A model generated the notes under the pieces. The model made no database searches and had not been told where the DNA came from. It worked only from the letters and a program-made list of their open reading frames with translations. 25,712 nt of DNA from Anaerolineaceae bacterium UBA5311 (GTDB taxonomy: Bacteria; Chloroflexota; Anaerolineae; Anaerolineales; Anaerolineaceae), in contig DHRN01000054.1 of NCBI GenBank assembly GCA_002411175.1, forward strand, positions 11,331 through 37,042, given 5' to 3'. Shown piece after piece: positions 1 through 7,036 of the stretch. Position 1 is the first letter of the stretch. Each line of letters starts with the position of its first letter. The position numbers were made by a program, and so were the translations under genes.

Positions 1-3
1 CAA

Positions 4-152
4 TCTCGCCCTACGGCTGTTCGCGGGACGGCGTGGCAACCGTCCCCTACTATGATCGTCGAAAACGGTAATTGTTTGTAGGAAACGTGCACCACGCGTT
101 CCGGCCAAGCTATCGTAGGGAACGCGGCTCGTCCCGTTCCGGCGAAGCCATC
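4..152. repeat. 149-base direct repeat, copy 1
   Basis: This stretch recurs at 582-730 with a constant offset of 578 bases and about seven mismatches by eye. It holds a GC-rich palindrome (GGGACGG at 25-31 pairing with CCGTCCC at 40-46), a linker around 52-80, and the first units of a short repeat array. No believable gene overlaps it; the minus-strand reading frame here is a by-product of the repeat units. Confidence 0.85.
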
Positions 153-280
153 ATTTGTAGGGAACGCGGCTTATCGGGTTCCGGCGAAGCCATCACTCGT
201 AGGGAACGCGGTTTGTCCCGTTCCGGCGAAGCCATATTTTCGTAGGGCGAGACGTTTGTACCGGCAAAGCCGTGTATTGA
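80..280. repeat. Short-repeat array, about 42-base units
   Basis: Degenerate units start near 114, 156, 198 and 241. Each begins CGTAGGGAACG and ends GGCGAAGCCATC. The core contains GGAACG and CGTTCC arms that can form a six-base-pair hairpin. The unit at 241 is the shorter variant starting CGTAGGGCGAG. The same units make up the arrays at 650-830 and 4260-4623. Variable unique spacers are absent, so this is not a CRISPR array. Confidence 0.8.
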
Positions 281-407
281 GGGGGTTGTGACATTGGTGT
301 GCTGGCGATTTTCCTCCCCCTCAATCAGCCGTACAAATTGTCCACACATAACGGCGGATTGGAGGCGCGATACACTCTCGTTATTGGAATAATCCGGCAC
401 CTCCAAT
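276..407. repeat. Chain of three abutting hairpins, copy 1
   Basis: ATTGAGGGGG (276-285) pairs perfectly with CCCCCTCAAT (316-325). The next arm, starting at 323, pairs with AACGGCGGATT (350-360) at 9 of 11 positions. ATTGGAGG (358-365) then pairs perfectly with CCTCCAAT (400-407). A second, cleaner copy lies at 4624-4755. The loop of the first hairpin shares GACATTGGTGTG with that copy. Function is unknown; see findings. Confidence 0.75.
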
Positions 408-581
408 CTCGCCCTACGGCTGTTCGCGGGACGGCGTGGCAGCCGCGAACAGGGAATAGGAAACAGGAAACAGGGAACAGGAACTGGGTTTTGTCATTCT
501 GAACGAAGTGATGCGAAGTATACAAAGTAAGAATCTGAACCTTTGCCAACAAGAAGCTTATCGACTTCGTTGATACAGACG
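408..581. repeat. Repeat mosaic: palindrome, CAGGGA-type short tandem, TCATTCTGAACG element
   Basis: Bases 408-440 repeat the GC-rich palindrome region (ACGGCGTGGCAGCC). Bases 441-485 are short AACAGGGA-like tandem units. Bases about 486-545 contain TCATTCTGAACGAAGTG followed by GAATCTGAACCTTT. The latter two modules recur in inverted orientation at about 23380-23460. TCATTCTGAACGAAGTG belongs to a class of interspersed repeats that I recall from many bacterial genomes. No gene is seen. Confidence 0.7.
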
Positions 582-730
582 TCTCGCCCTACGGTTGCTT
601 GCGGGATGGCGTGGCAACCGTCCCCTACTCTGATCGTCGAAAACGGTAATTGTTTGTAGGAAACGTGCACCACGCGTTCCGGCCAAGCTATCGTAGGGAA
701 CGCAGCTTGTCCCGTTCCGGCGAAGCCATC
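582..730. repeat. 149-base direct repeat, copy 2
   Basis: Near-identical to 4-152, with about seven mismatches by eye. One change turns the palindrome arm GGGACGG into GGGATGG (603-609), which can still pair with CCGTCCC (618-624) through a G-U pair. Confidence 0.85.
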
Positions 731-830
731 TTTTCGTAGGGAACGTTCACCACGCATTCCGGCTAAGCCATCACTCGAAGGGAACGTGTACCGTGCAATC
801 CGGAGAAAGAAAATCACAATTTGGCTCGCA
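650..830. repeat. Short-repeat array, degenerate
   Basis: Continues from the 149-base repeat with units near 693, 735 and 776. The later units drift away from the consensus, for example GTTCACCACGCATTCC in place of the usual core. No open reading frame here looks like a real gene, and nothing else is seen up to the end of rimO at 874. Confidence 0.7.
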
Positions 831-856
831 GTAGACAGATAACAGGAAAAGACAAA

Positions 857-884
857 CAAAAATCCTTCGCTCCTCAGGATGACA
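857..884 (-). terminator. Terminator-like interspersed repeat at the 3' end of rimO
   Basis: Read on the minus strand, ATCCT (880-876), a nine-base loop and AGGAT (866-862) are followed by TTTTGTTTG, a weak intrinsic-terminator shape. The sequence (TCATCCTGAGGAGCGAAGG) also matches a common interspersed repeat type. It overlaps the rimO stop codon at 876-874, so the repeat seems to supply the last codons of the gene. The stem is only five pairs, so strong termination is uncertain. Confidence 0.45.
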
Positions 885-2211
885 ACACCTGGGAGCCGAA
901 GAGGTCGTAGGGACCGGCGGTTTCAATTTTTACCCGGGTTATCTCGCCGGTTTGAGCGCTGCTGCGGGCTACCACCAGCCCATCTATTTCGGGCGCATCC
1001 CGATAGCTGCGTCCGACGATGATTCCCTGCGCTTCGTCCTGCCCTTCAACCAACACGTCCAGTGTTTGCCCAATCAGAGACTGGTTTTTCTCCTCAGAGA
1101 TATGGCTCTGCAATTCCATCAGGCGATCCTTTCTCTCGTCTTTCACCTCCTGGGGCACGATATCGGGCAGACCGAAGGATTCTGTGTCTGCTTCAGGTGA
1201 ATAGGTGAAGACACCCAGGTGGTCGAAGCCGATCTCATTAACGAAATCCACCAGGGTTTGGAAGCTTTCTTCGGTCTCGTTGGGAAAACCGACGATGAAA
1301 GTTGTGCGAACAGCCAAACCGGAAATTCTGGCGCGCATTTTTTGAATCGTGCAGCGTACCCAATTGACATCCGAGGGTCTGCGCATTTTCCTGAGCACAT
1401 CTGGGTCGGCATGCTGCAGTGGAATGTCGAGATAAGGCACCAGCTGATTTTCAGCTGCCATTAAATCGATTAGCCTGTCTGTGACCATTCCTGGGTAGGT
1501 ATACAGCAGCCTGACCCAAGGCACATCCGGGATTTGAGGCAACAATTTGGCGATCAGGTTCGCCAGTCCGTCCTTTTCACCTCGATCAATACCGTAAGCA
1601 GTCAGGTCCTGTGCGATCAGGTTAATCTCACGCACGCCTTCCGATTGCAAAAAAAGGGCATCTTGAACTACATCCGGTTTTGGACGACTGACCAGGGGAC
1701 CTTTGATGCCTGGAATAGCACAAAACGCGCAGGAGCGGTGACAACCATCGGCAATTTTGAGGTAGCTGCTGCCGCCCTGGATTGCGGTGTACGAAGTACC
1801 ATATGGGTAACGCAAGGCAGGGTAGCTGGGATAGGCAGTGCCTTCCGCACCCATGTTACTTTTCAATCGATGAACGAGGGGAAGGATATCCTCCAGGCTG
1901 CGCGTACCGATAAAACCGTTAAGCCGGGGGTTCTGGCGCAGCAATTCATCCCGCCACCGTTCCGCCAGGCAGCCAGTGGCGATGATTTTTTGTTGAAGGT
2001 TGAGGTCATTGGAGAGCTCCTGGAGCGTGTCCAGAGATTCCTGACGGGCATCGTGGATAAATCCGCAGGTATTTACCAGGACAAATTCTGCCTGCTTTGC
2101 TGAACGGGCGTAAGTGAGACCTTCCGTTTCGAGCAACTGGGCAAGAACGTTGGAATCTACCAGGTTTTTCGCGCAACCCAGGCTGACGATGTAAAAGCTA
2201 TTTTTTTTCAT
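874..2211 (-). CDS. rimO: Ribosomal protein S12 methylthiotransferase RimO
   Basis: A radical-SAM enzyme that adds a methylthio group to an aspartate of ribosomal protein uS12, using two [4Fe-4S] clusters. The 445-residue length is typical. The N-terminal UPF0004 domain shows the three cluster cysteines C13, C49 and C81. The radical-SAM motif CxxxCxxC is at C157, C161 and C164 (GCHRSCAFCAIPGIKG). The C-terminal part fits a TRAM domain ending around YDLFG. The ATG at 2211 follows the RodZ-like gene by 21 bases, so the two are probably co-transcribed. GC and sequence are well conserved, so the call is secure; separation from MiaB rests on the SLGCAKNLVDS start and the CHRSCAFC form of the motif. 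The last residues (VLSS and stop) lie inside an interspersed repeat. Confidence 0.95.
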   Translation of the reverse strand: MKKNSFYIVSLGCAKNLVDSNVLAQLLETEGLTYARSAKQAEFVLVNTCGFIHDARQESLDTLQELSNDLNLQQKIIATGCLAERWRDELLRQNPRLNGFIGTRSLEDILPLVHRLKSNMGAEGTAYPSYPALRYPYGTSYTAIQGGSSYLKIADGCHRSCAFCAIPGIKGPLVSRPKPDVVQDALFLQSEGVREINLIAQDLTAYGIDRGEKDGLANLIAKLLPQIPDVPWVRLLYTYPGMVTDRLIDLMAAENQLVPYLDIPLQHADPDVLRKMRRPSDVNWVRCTIQKMRARISGLAVRTTFIVGFPNETEESFQTLVDFVNEIGFDHLGVFTYSPEADTESFGLPDIVPQEVKDERKDRLMELQSHISEEKNQSLIGQTLDVLVEGQDEAQGIIVGRSYRDAPEIDGLVVARSSAQTGEITRVKIETAGPYDLFGSQVLSS

Positions 2212-2232
2212 AAGGTTTGATTTTCACCATTA

Positions 2233-3459
2233 TTATTCGGCATCGACAAGGGGCAATTCGCTGATCCCTTCAGGCGTAAAGAGCAATCTCGCTGATATGC
2301 CAATTCGGGCAGCTTCATTATCATATTGTTGCTGGTTAAAAATGACCTCGATGGCAGCCAGGTTGCCGGTTTGCAGCTCGATGCTTTTCTCGCCGGTGTA
2401 GGTAAGCACATTGCCGGATGATTGACGACCCTCGTAAATGATTTCGCCATCGCTCAGAATTCGAAGCCAGGTGTTTTGCCTGATCAGGATCACGATTTCG
2501 AGCGCCGCGTCCGTTTCAGAAGCGACATAGAAAGGCGTAGAAGTGGGGATCAGGATGACCTCTGCTGCTTCCTGGGTCGGTTCTGCTTCGACTTCCTCTA
2601 CTGTGTCTTCTGCCAGCAAGACTTCGGCTAAAGCGGGGAGAGTACCGGTTATTTCAGGTTCGTCACCGGCAAAGGACATTCGTGAGATGCCCCAAACCAG
2701 GAAACCGACAATTCCCAGGATCATCAGCGTGCCGAAAAAGAGGTCCAGCGTGAAAAAGCGTTTGAGGTTCATCAGCAAAGGAGAGGCAACGCGGGCTGGG
2801 CGAAATGGTTTGCGACTTGAGAGCGACTTTTCGGACCTGCGTTTTTGGATGGCATCGGCGTAGCGGATCATGATCGCGGCAACGTCCAGATTTAGGAAGT
2901 GGGCATACGCCTGCAACAACCCTTTGAACTGCATAGGGTTGGTAAATGCATCCAGCTCACCTCGTTCGAGGCTGCGCAACTGGTCTTTATGAATGTGGGT
3001 TTCGTCTTCGACGACATCCCAGGAAATGTTCAGGTAGCGCCGCCGGGCTGCCAGTTCGCGTCCGATGGCTTCGAGGTCTTTTTGTGATTCCGGGATTTCA
3101 GCAGGCAGGTCAGAAGGTTGATCGACCGGAACTTTTTTGGCGGTTTTTCGCTCCACGACTGGTTCGGGTTTAACCGGAGCCGCTGGTTCAGGTTTTGACT
3201 CCGTTTTTCCCGGTTCTTTGATAGTGACAGGCTGGGCTGGTTCAGAAGGTTCTTCGGGAGAATTTTCGGTCAGACCCAAATATTCGGCGTAAAGCTTTAG
3301 GAACCCTTTGGTTTGGGTGGATGAGCTCAGCTCGGAATATTCTTCGTCTTCGATGTCCTGCAGGATGGGCAGGCGAATACGCGTCGCTGACGCGACCTGT
3401 TCGAGCGGAATACCGCGCTGTTCTCGGATAGCTTTAAGTTGTGAGCCAGTATATGCCAT
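2233..3459 (-). CDS. RodZ-like membrane protein with two helix-turn-helix domains
   Basis: A 408-residue protein in the RodZ family, which links cell-shape machinery to the membrane. It has an N-terminal helix-turn-helix domain (about residues 4-63), a Pro/Glu/Lys-rich linker (about 66-125), a second helix-turn-helix domain (about 128-205), a basic stretch, one transmembrane segment (about 238-258) and a C-terminal beta domain of the DUF4115 type (about 320-395). The duplicated N-terminal domain differs from the E. coli RodZ layout. I chose the ATG at 3459. An in-frame TTG at 3477 lies in the T-tract of the terminator behind rplI and is unlikely. No strong ribosome binding site is visible. 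It could have a regulatory role instead, but the single membrane span and outer domain favour RodZ. Confidence 0.75.
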   Translation of the reverse strand: MAYTGSQLKAIREQRGIPLEQVASATRIRLPILQDIEDEEYSELSSSTQTKGFLKLYAEYLGLTENSPEEPSEPAQPVTIKEPGKTESKPEPAAPVKPEPVVERKTAKKVPVDQPSDLPAEIPESQKDLEAIGRELAARRRYLNISWDVVEDETHIHKDQLRSLERGELDAFTNPMQFKGLLQAYAHFLNLDVAAIMIRYADAIQKRRSEKSLSSRKPFRPARVASPLLMNLKRFFTLDLFFGTLMILGIVGFLVWGISRMSFAGDEPEITGTLPALAEVLLAEDTVEEVEAEPTQEAAEVILIPTSTPFYVASETDAALEIVILIRQNTWLRILSDGEIIYEGRQSSGNVLTYTGEKSIELQTGNLAAIEVIFNQQQYDNEAARIGISARLLFTPEGISELPLVDAE

Positions 3460-3473
3460 GATGAATGATTCTA

Positions 3474-3506
3474 ACAAAAAATCAGCCTGCTGTTGTGCAG
3501 CAGGCT
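3474..3506 (-). terminator. Intrinsic terminator of rplI
   Basis: A perfect nine-base-pair stem, AGCCTGCTG with CAGCAGGCT (3498-3506 and 3484-3492), encloses a five-base loop. On the minus strand it is followed by a run of six T's. It lies 29 bases after the rplI stop codon. On the plus strand the same hairpin is followed by T's at 3515-3520, so it may work in both directions. Confidence 0.85.
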
Positions 3507-3534
3507 ATTTACCCTTTTTTCCATTTGCGGAAGC

Positions 3535-4068
3535 TTATTCAGCTTCCACTTCTTCTGCAGGAGCCTCGTCTGCGAATACCTCGTCTTCGAGGAATTCTTC
3601 TTCGATGACTTCCTGGAAAACTTCACCTTCACGGTGGATAATCACGCGAATCTCGGGGACGAGATCAAGTGTGAGGTTTACCGGAATGCGGTAATCGCCG
3701 AGATTGCGAATCGGTTCTGTTACCAGCTGGTGGCGTTCCAGTTCGAGTCCTTTTTCCGCTTTGATGCGATCGCTAATGGCTTGTGCGGAGACTGACCCGT
3801 AGAGTTTGCCGGTCTCGCCAGCTTTGACGGGGAAAAGTAATACCAGGTTTGCGAGAACATCGGCAACGCTTTTGAGTTCTTCGTTGAGGATGGCTCGGCG
3901 TTCGGTTGCTTTTCTGGAGATTGCTTCAGCGACTTTGGCTGAGTTTTCGGTGGCGGGGATAGCCAAACCCTGGGGGATAAGGTAGTTGCGACCGTAACCA
4001 TTTGCGACTTTTTTGATATCGCCGGCACGACCTAACTTATAAACGTCCTTGATTAACAATACTTTCAT
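3535..4068 (-). CDS. rplI: 50S ribosomal protein L9 (bL9)
   Basis: bL9 binds 23S rRNA near the L1 stalk. The N-terminal domain is classic: MKVLLIKDVYKLGRAG, then VKxGYxRNYLxPxxxA in the form VANGYGRNYLIPQGLA. The central helix and the C-terminal rRNA-binding domain follow to about residue 150. The protein is 177 residues, longer than the usual roughly 150, because of a very acidic tail rich in Glu, Asp and Ala (about residues 153-177). The usual neighbours rpsF, ssb and rpsR are not adjacent: upstream is a repeat element, downstream a terminator and then the RodZ-like gene. AAAGGG upstream of the ATG at 4068 can serve as ribosome binding site. Confidence 0.95.
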   Translation of the reverse strand: MKVLLIKDVYKLGRAGDIKKVANGYGRNYLIPQGLAIPATENSAKVAEAISRKATERRAILNEELKSVADVLANLVLLFPVKAGETGKLYGSVSAQAISDRIKAEKGLELERHQLVTEPIRNLGDYRIPVNLTLDLVPEIRVIIHREGEVFQEVIEEEFLEDEVFADEAPAEEVEAE

Positions 4069-4125
4069 TTCAAGCCCTTTCTGTGCTAATAGTTTTGCTT
4101 CCGGATGAAGGGTACAACATCCGAG

Positions 4126-4141
4126 CTGGGGAATGATACCA
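4126..4141 (-). promoter_or_regulatory. Possible extended -10 promoter of rplI
   Basis: On the minus strand TGGTATCAT (4141-4133) has the TGn extension and a five-of-six match to TATAAT. It would place the start of transcription near 4126, about 58 bases before rplI. No good -35 box is seen at standard spacing. Confidence 0.35.
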
Positions 4142-4259
4142 TAAATTTAGAAATGCAAGCTGCTTTTTGCTGACAGGAGAGAGGGTCCTTTGTATCTACG
4201 GATGGCAAAAACCGGGACAATTGGTTTAGCCCAGTTGACGACCAGGTCGCAAATTCATT
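4142..4259. other. Intergenic stretch without recognised feature
   Basis: Between the rplI promoter region and the repeat array I see no gene, strong hairpin or repeat unit. The minus-strand open frame crossing it enters from the repeat array and has no family resemblance. Confidence 0.5.
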
Positions 4260-4623
4260 GAGACGTTTGTACCGGCGAAGCCATCTTTTCGTAGGGCGAG
4301 ACCTTCGTACCGGCGAAACCGTCATTTCGTAGGGAACGCGGCTTGTCCCGTTCCGGCGTAGCCATCTTTTCGTGGGGCGAGACGTTCGTACCGGCGAAAC
4401 CGTCTTTCCGTAGGGAACGCGGCTTGTCCCGTTCCAGCGAAGCCATCCTTTCGTAGGGCGAGACCTTCGTACCGGCGAAACCATCATTTCGTAAGGAACG
4501 CGGCTTGTCCCGTTCCGGCGTAGCCATCTTTTCGTAGGCGAGACGTTCGTACCGGCGAAACCGTCTTCTCGTAGAGAACGCAGCTCGTCCCGTTCCAGCG
4601 AAGCCATCCTTTCGTAGGGCGAG
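4260..4623. repeat. Alternating 43/38-base repeat array with an 81-base higher-order period
   Basis: Two unit types alternate strictly. The longer unit starts CGTAGGGAACGCGG and begins at 4328, 4409, 4490 and 4570. The shorter unit starts CGTAGGGCGAGAC and begins at 4290, 4371, 4452, 4533 and 4613 (partial). Their sum is 81 bases, a multiple of three, so minus-strand frames stay open through the array and mimic a repetitive protein. Unit types match those in the arrays at 80-280 and 650-830. Confidence 0.85.
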
Positions 4624-4755
4624 ATTGAGGGGGTTATGACATTGGTGTGACGATGATGTTGCTCCCCCTCAATCCGCCGTTCACAATGACCACACACAAC
4701 GGCGGATTGGAGGCGCATCACGATCGCTCCAATGGAAATAACCGACACCTCCAAT
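4624..4755. repeat. Chain of three abutting hairpins, copy 2
   Basis: Three perfect inverted repeats share their borders. ATTGAGGGGG (4624-4633) pairs with CCCCCTCAAT (4664-4673). AATCCGCCGTT (4671-4681) pairs with AACGGCGGATT (4698-4708). ATTGGAGG (4706-4713) pairs with CCTCCAAT (4748-4755). Neighbouring stems overlap by three bases. Copies, partly eroded, lie at 276-407, 23081-23132 and at the window end. Confidence 0.85.
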
Positions 4756-4832
4756 ACCGACTTCGCTGGAACAAACGTCTCGCCCTACGGCTACTCACGA
4801 TACGGCGTGGCAGCCGTCCTCTAGCCCACAAG
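4756..4832. repeat. GC-rich palindrome module of repeat element
   Basis: CTCGCCCTACGGCT followed by ACGGCGTGGCAGCCGTCC matches the modules at 4-50, 408-440, 582-630 and, inverted, 25643-25685. It links the hairpin chain to the 32-base end sequence. Confidence 0.75.
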
Positions 4833-4864
4833 ATAAACAAGTTTTTCCATAATGGTAATTGCTG
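4833..4864 (+). repeat. 32-base end sequence of repeat element, copy A
   Basis: This AT-rich 32-base sequence, ending AATTGCTG, recurs at 23503-23534 in the same orientation and at 25601-25632 inverted. Similarity stops after ATTGCTG, which marks an element boundary. It lies 39 bases upstream of the -10-like box in front of the mutase gene. Confidence 0.75.
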
Positions 4865-4909
4865 GTCGCAAGTTTTTTTTCACCAGCAAGAGGTCCAATC
4901 GGGTATACT
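4861..4909 (+). promoter_or_regulatory. Possible promoter of the mutase operon
   Basis: TATACT at 4904-4909 is a good -10 candidate, 38 bases before the start codon of the mutase. No convincing -35 hexamer is at 16-18 bases. GCTGGT (4861-4866) and ACCAGC (4882-4887) form an inverted repeat at the place where an activator or repressor could bind. Confidence 0.35.
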
Positions 4910-4947
4910 TAGCACGTTAACCACTAACCAATTTATTGAGGAAAGGT

Positions 4948-6603
4948 ATGACAGAAAAAACTCCATTTGAAACCTGGCAAGAAAAAGTGTACGAACCTGC
5001 CACCAGCAGATTCCCGGAACGAAAAGAACAATTTAAGAGCTCATCCGATATCCCCATCCCTGCGGTTGTTCCGCCTGAAAACATTAACCCAAATCAATTC
5101 GATGAACTGGGTTTACCGGCAACTTATCCCTATACAAGGGGTGTGCAACCGACCATGTATCGCGGTCGCTTGTGGACCATGCGCCAATATGCCGGTTTTT
5201 CAAGCGCGGCGGAATCGAACAAGCGCTACCGCTTCCTCCTGGACCAGGGGCAGACGGGTCTGAGCGTCGCTTTTGACCTGCCGACCCAAATTGGTTACGA
5301 CGCGGACGACCCGATTGCACTTGGAGAGGTTGGCAAGGTGGGCGTTTCGATCTCGTCCATCGAGGACATGGAAACCCTTTTCGACCAAATCCCTTTGGAT
5401 AAAGTCTCGACAAGCATGACCATCAACGCACCAGCAGCTGTGCTTTTGGCGATGTATATTGCTGTCGCTAAAAAACAAGGCGTGGCTTCAACCGCACTGC
5501 GGGGCACGATCCAGAATGATATTCTCAAAGAATACATCGCGCGTGGCACGTATATCTTCCCACCAAAACCAAGCATGCGCTTAATTACTGACATTTTCCA
5601 ATATTGCAAACAAGAAGTTCCCAACTGGAACACGATCAGCATTTCTGGCTATCACATCCGTGAGGCTGGTTCCACTGCCGCGCAGGAAGTGGCTTTTACC
5701 CTGGCAAACGCGATTGCCTATATTGAAGCGGCGATCAATGCCGGGATGGATGTTGACGAATTTGCGGATCAACTGTCATTCTTCTTTAACTCCCATAATA
5801 ATTTCATGGAAGAGATCGCAAAATTCCGTGCAGCGCGCAGGTTGTATGCCAGGATTATGCGTGAACGTTTTGGCGCCAAGAAGAGCAAGTCTGAACGCCT
5901 GCGCTTCCACACACAGACCGCTGGTTCAACCCTGACAGCGCAGCAACCGGAAAATAACGTCGTCAGAGTGACTTTACAGGCGCTCGCGGCTGTATTGGGC
6001 GGAACACAATCGCTGCATACGAACAGCATGGACGAAGCCTTGTGGCTGCCAACTGAAAAATCGGTGCAGGTCGCGCTGCGCACGCAGCAAATAATCGGAT
6101 ATGAATCCGGCGTAGCGGATTCGATCGATCCGATGGCAGGCTCCTACCTGGTTGAATACCTGACCGATGAAATCGAAAAACAGGCAGCAGAGTATATCAG
6201 CAAGATTGATGACCTTGGTGGGGCATTGAGCGCTATTGAAAACGGCTTTATCCAGGGAGAGATCCAGGATGCAGCCTTCCAGGCTCAGCGAAGACTGGAA
6301 AATCATGAAGACATCGTTGTGGGTGTGAATAAGTTCCAGGTAAAAGAAGAAATTTCCCTGGAATCACTGAAGATCGACCCCAAAAATGAACAAGAACAAC
6401 GCGAACGACTGGCTGCTCTGCGGGCAACGAGAGATCCAGGGATGGTGACAGCGCTGTTAAATCGTTTGAAAGAAGCCGCCAGGAGCGATGCCAACATGAT
6501 GCCGATAATCATCGAGTGTGTTGAAAATAAACTTACCCTGGGTGAGATTTGTGGCCGCCTGCGGGAAGTCTGGGGTGAATATGTCGCCCCTAATTACATA
6601 TAA
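4948..6603 (+). CDS. Methylmalonyl-CoA mutase, catalytic (large) subunit
   Basis: Interconverts methylmalonyl-CoA and succinyl-CoA using adenosylcobalamin. The 551 residues are almost all the substrate-binding barrel; the B12-binding domain is absent, as in split archaeal-type mutases, so a separate small subunit is required and is not in the window. Key residues compared from memory with the Propionibacterium enzyme are present: Tyr71 in TMYRGRLWTMRQYAGF (Tyr89), Arg199 in KEYIARGTY (Arg207) and His236 in SGYHIREAG (His244). The Tyr/Arg pair favours methylmalonyl-CoA over isobutyryl-CoA, whose mutases carry Phe and Gln there. ATG 4948 was chosen because TGAGGA sits five bases upstream. The epimerase gene follows after 10 bases. 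Confidence 0.93.
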   Translation: MTEKTPFETWQEKVYEPATSRFPERKEQFKSSSDIPIPAVVPPENINPNQFDELGLPATYPYTRGVQPTMYRGRLWTMRQYAGFSSAAESNKRYRFLLDQGQTGLSVAFDLPTQIGYDADDPIALGEVGKVGVSISSIEDMETLFDQIPLDKVSTSMTINAPAAVLLAMYIAVAKKQGVASTALRGTIQNDILKEYIARGTYIFPPKPSMRLITDIFQYCKQEVPNWNTISISGYHIREAGSTAAQEVAFTLANAIAYIEAAINAGMDVDEFADQLSFFFNSHNNFMEEIAKFRAARRLYARIMRERFGAKKSKSERLRFHTQTAGSTLTAQQPENNVVRVTLQALAAVLGGTQSLHTNSMDEALWLPTEKSVQVALRTQQIIGYESGVADSIDPMAGSYLVEYLTDEIEKQAAEYISKIDDLGGALSAIENGFIQGEIQDAAFQAQRRLENHEDIVVGVNKFQVKEEISLESLKIDPKNEQEQRERLAALRATRDPGMVTALLNRLKEAARSDANMMPIIIECVENKLTLGEICGRLREVWGEYVAPNYI

Positions 6604-6613
6604 CAGGAGAAAA

Positions 6614-7021
6614 ATGGCAAAAATAACCAAAATCAATCATGTGGCAGTTGTTGTCCGTGATATCGAAGAATCACTAAAATTTTGGGAAGAGGGCCTTGGC
6701 TTGAAACTCGATCACATTGAGGTTGTGCCCTCGCAAAATTCCCGGGTGGCTTTCATACCGGTCGGGGATAGCGAAGTTGAGCTGGTTCAGCCGACCAAAA
6801 GCGAATCCGGACTGGCAGCCTACCTCGAAAAACGCGGTGAGGGCATGCATCATTTGTGCATGGAAGTCGATGATATCGACGGGATATTGGCGGATTTGAA
6901 GCAAAAAGGTGTAAGGCTGATCAACGAGGTTGCTGAGGTCTTACCCGGACGAAAAATGGCATTTATCCACCCCAAAGCTGGTAACGGCGTGTTAATTGAG
7001 CTTTACGAACTGACCGATTAA
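6614..7021 (+). CDS. mce: Methylmalonyl-CoA epimerase
   Basis: Interconverts the (R)- and (S)-epimers of methylmalonyl-CoA, feeding the mutase encoded just upstream. It is a 135-residue vicinal-oxygen-chelate protein with two beta-alpha-beta-beta-beta modules. Expected metal ligands are visible: His9 in INHVAVVV, a His in GEGMHHL (79 or 80) and Glu129 in GVLIELYE. The phrases EKRGEGMHHLCMEVDDI and HPKAGNGVLIELYE are typical of the family. The start at 6614 is supported by AGGAGA at 6605-6610; the frame is open further upstream, but that part overlaps the mutase gene. Confidence 0.95.
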   Translation: MAKITKINHVAVVVRDIEESLKFWEEGLGLKLDHIEVVPSQNSRVAFIPVGDSEVELVQPTKSESGLAAYLEKRGEGMHHLCMEVDDIDGILADLKQKGVRLINEVAEVLPGRKMAFIHPKAGNGVLIELYELTD

Positions 7022-7036
7022 CTTGAAACTGTAGAT

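Noticed and set aside
110..406. Minus-strand reading frame with repeated RDKPRSL phrases
   Set aside because: It is a translation of the short-repeat array; similar phrases arise from every array in the window and it has no ribosome binding site or family match.
1534..2103. 189-residue plus-strand frame
   Set aside because: Lies wholly antisense to rimO, whose motifs are clear. It shows no recognisable domain.
4260..4623. CRISPR array
   Set aside because: There are no unique spacers: the segments between repeats are themselves one repeated unit. No cas genes are present.
4086..4754. Minus-strand 222-residue repetitive reading frame, and a second one at 4255-4527
   Set aside because: The 81-base repeat period is a multiple of three, so frames stay open by construction. 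Several frames give the same kind of peptide, which is typical for non-coding repeats.
4865..4947. Cobalamin or Moco riboswitch before the mutase gene
   Set aside because: The leader after the likely transcription start is only about 30 bases and shows no B12-box or multi-stem structure.
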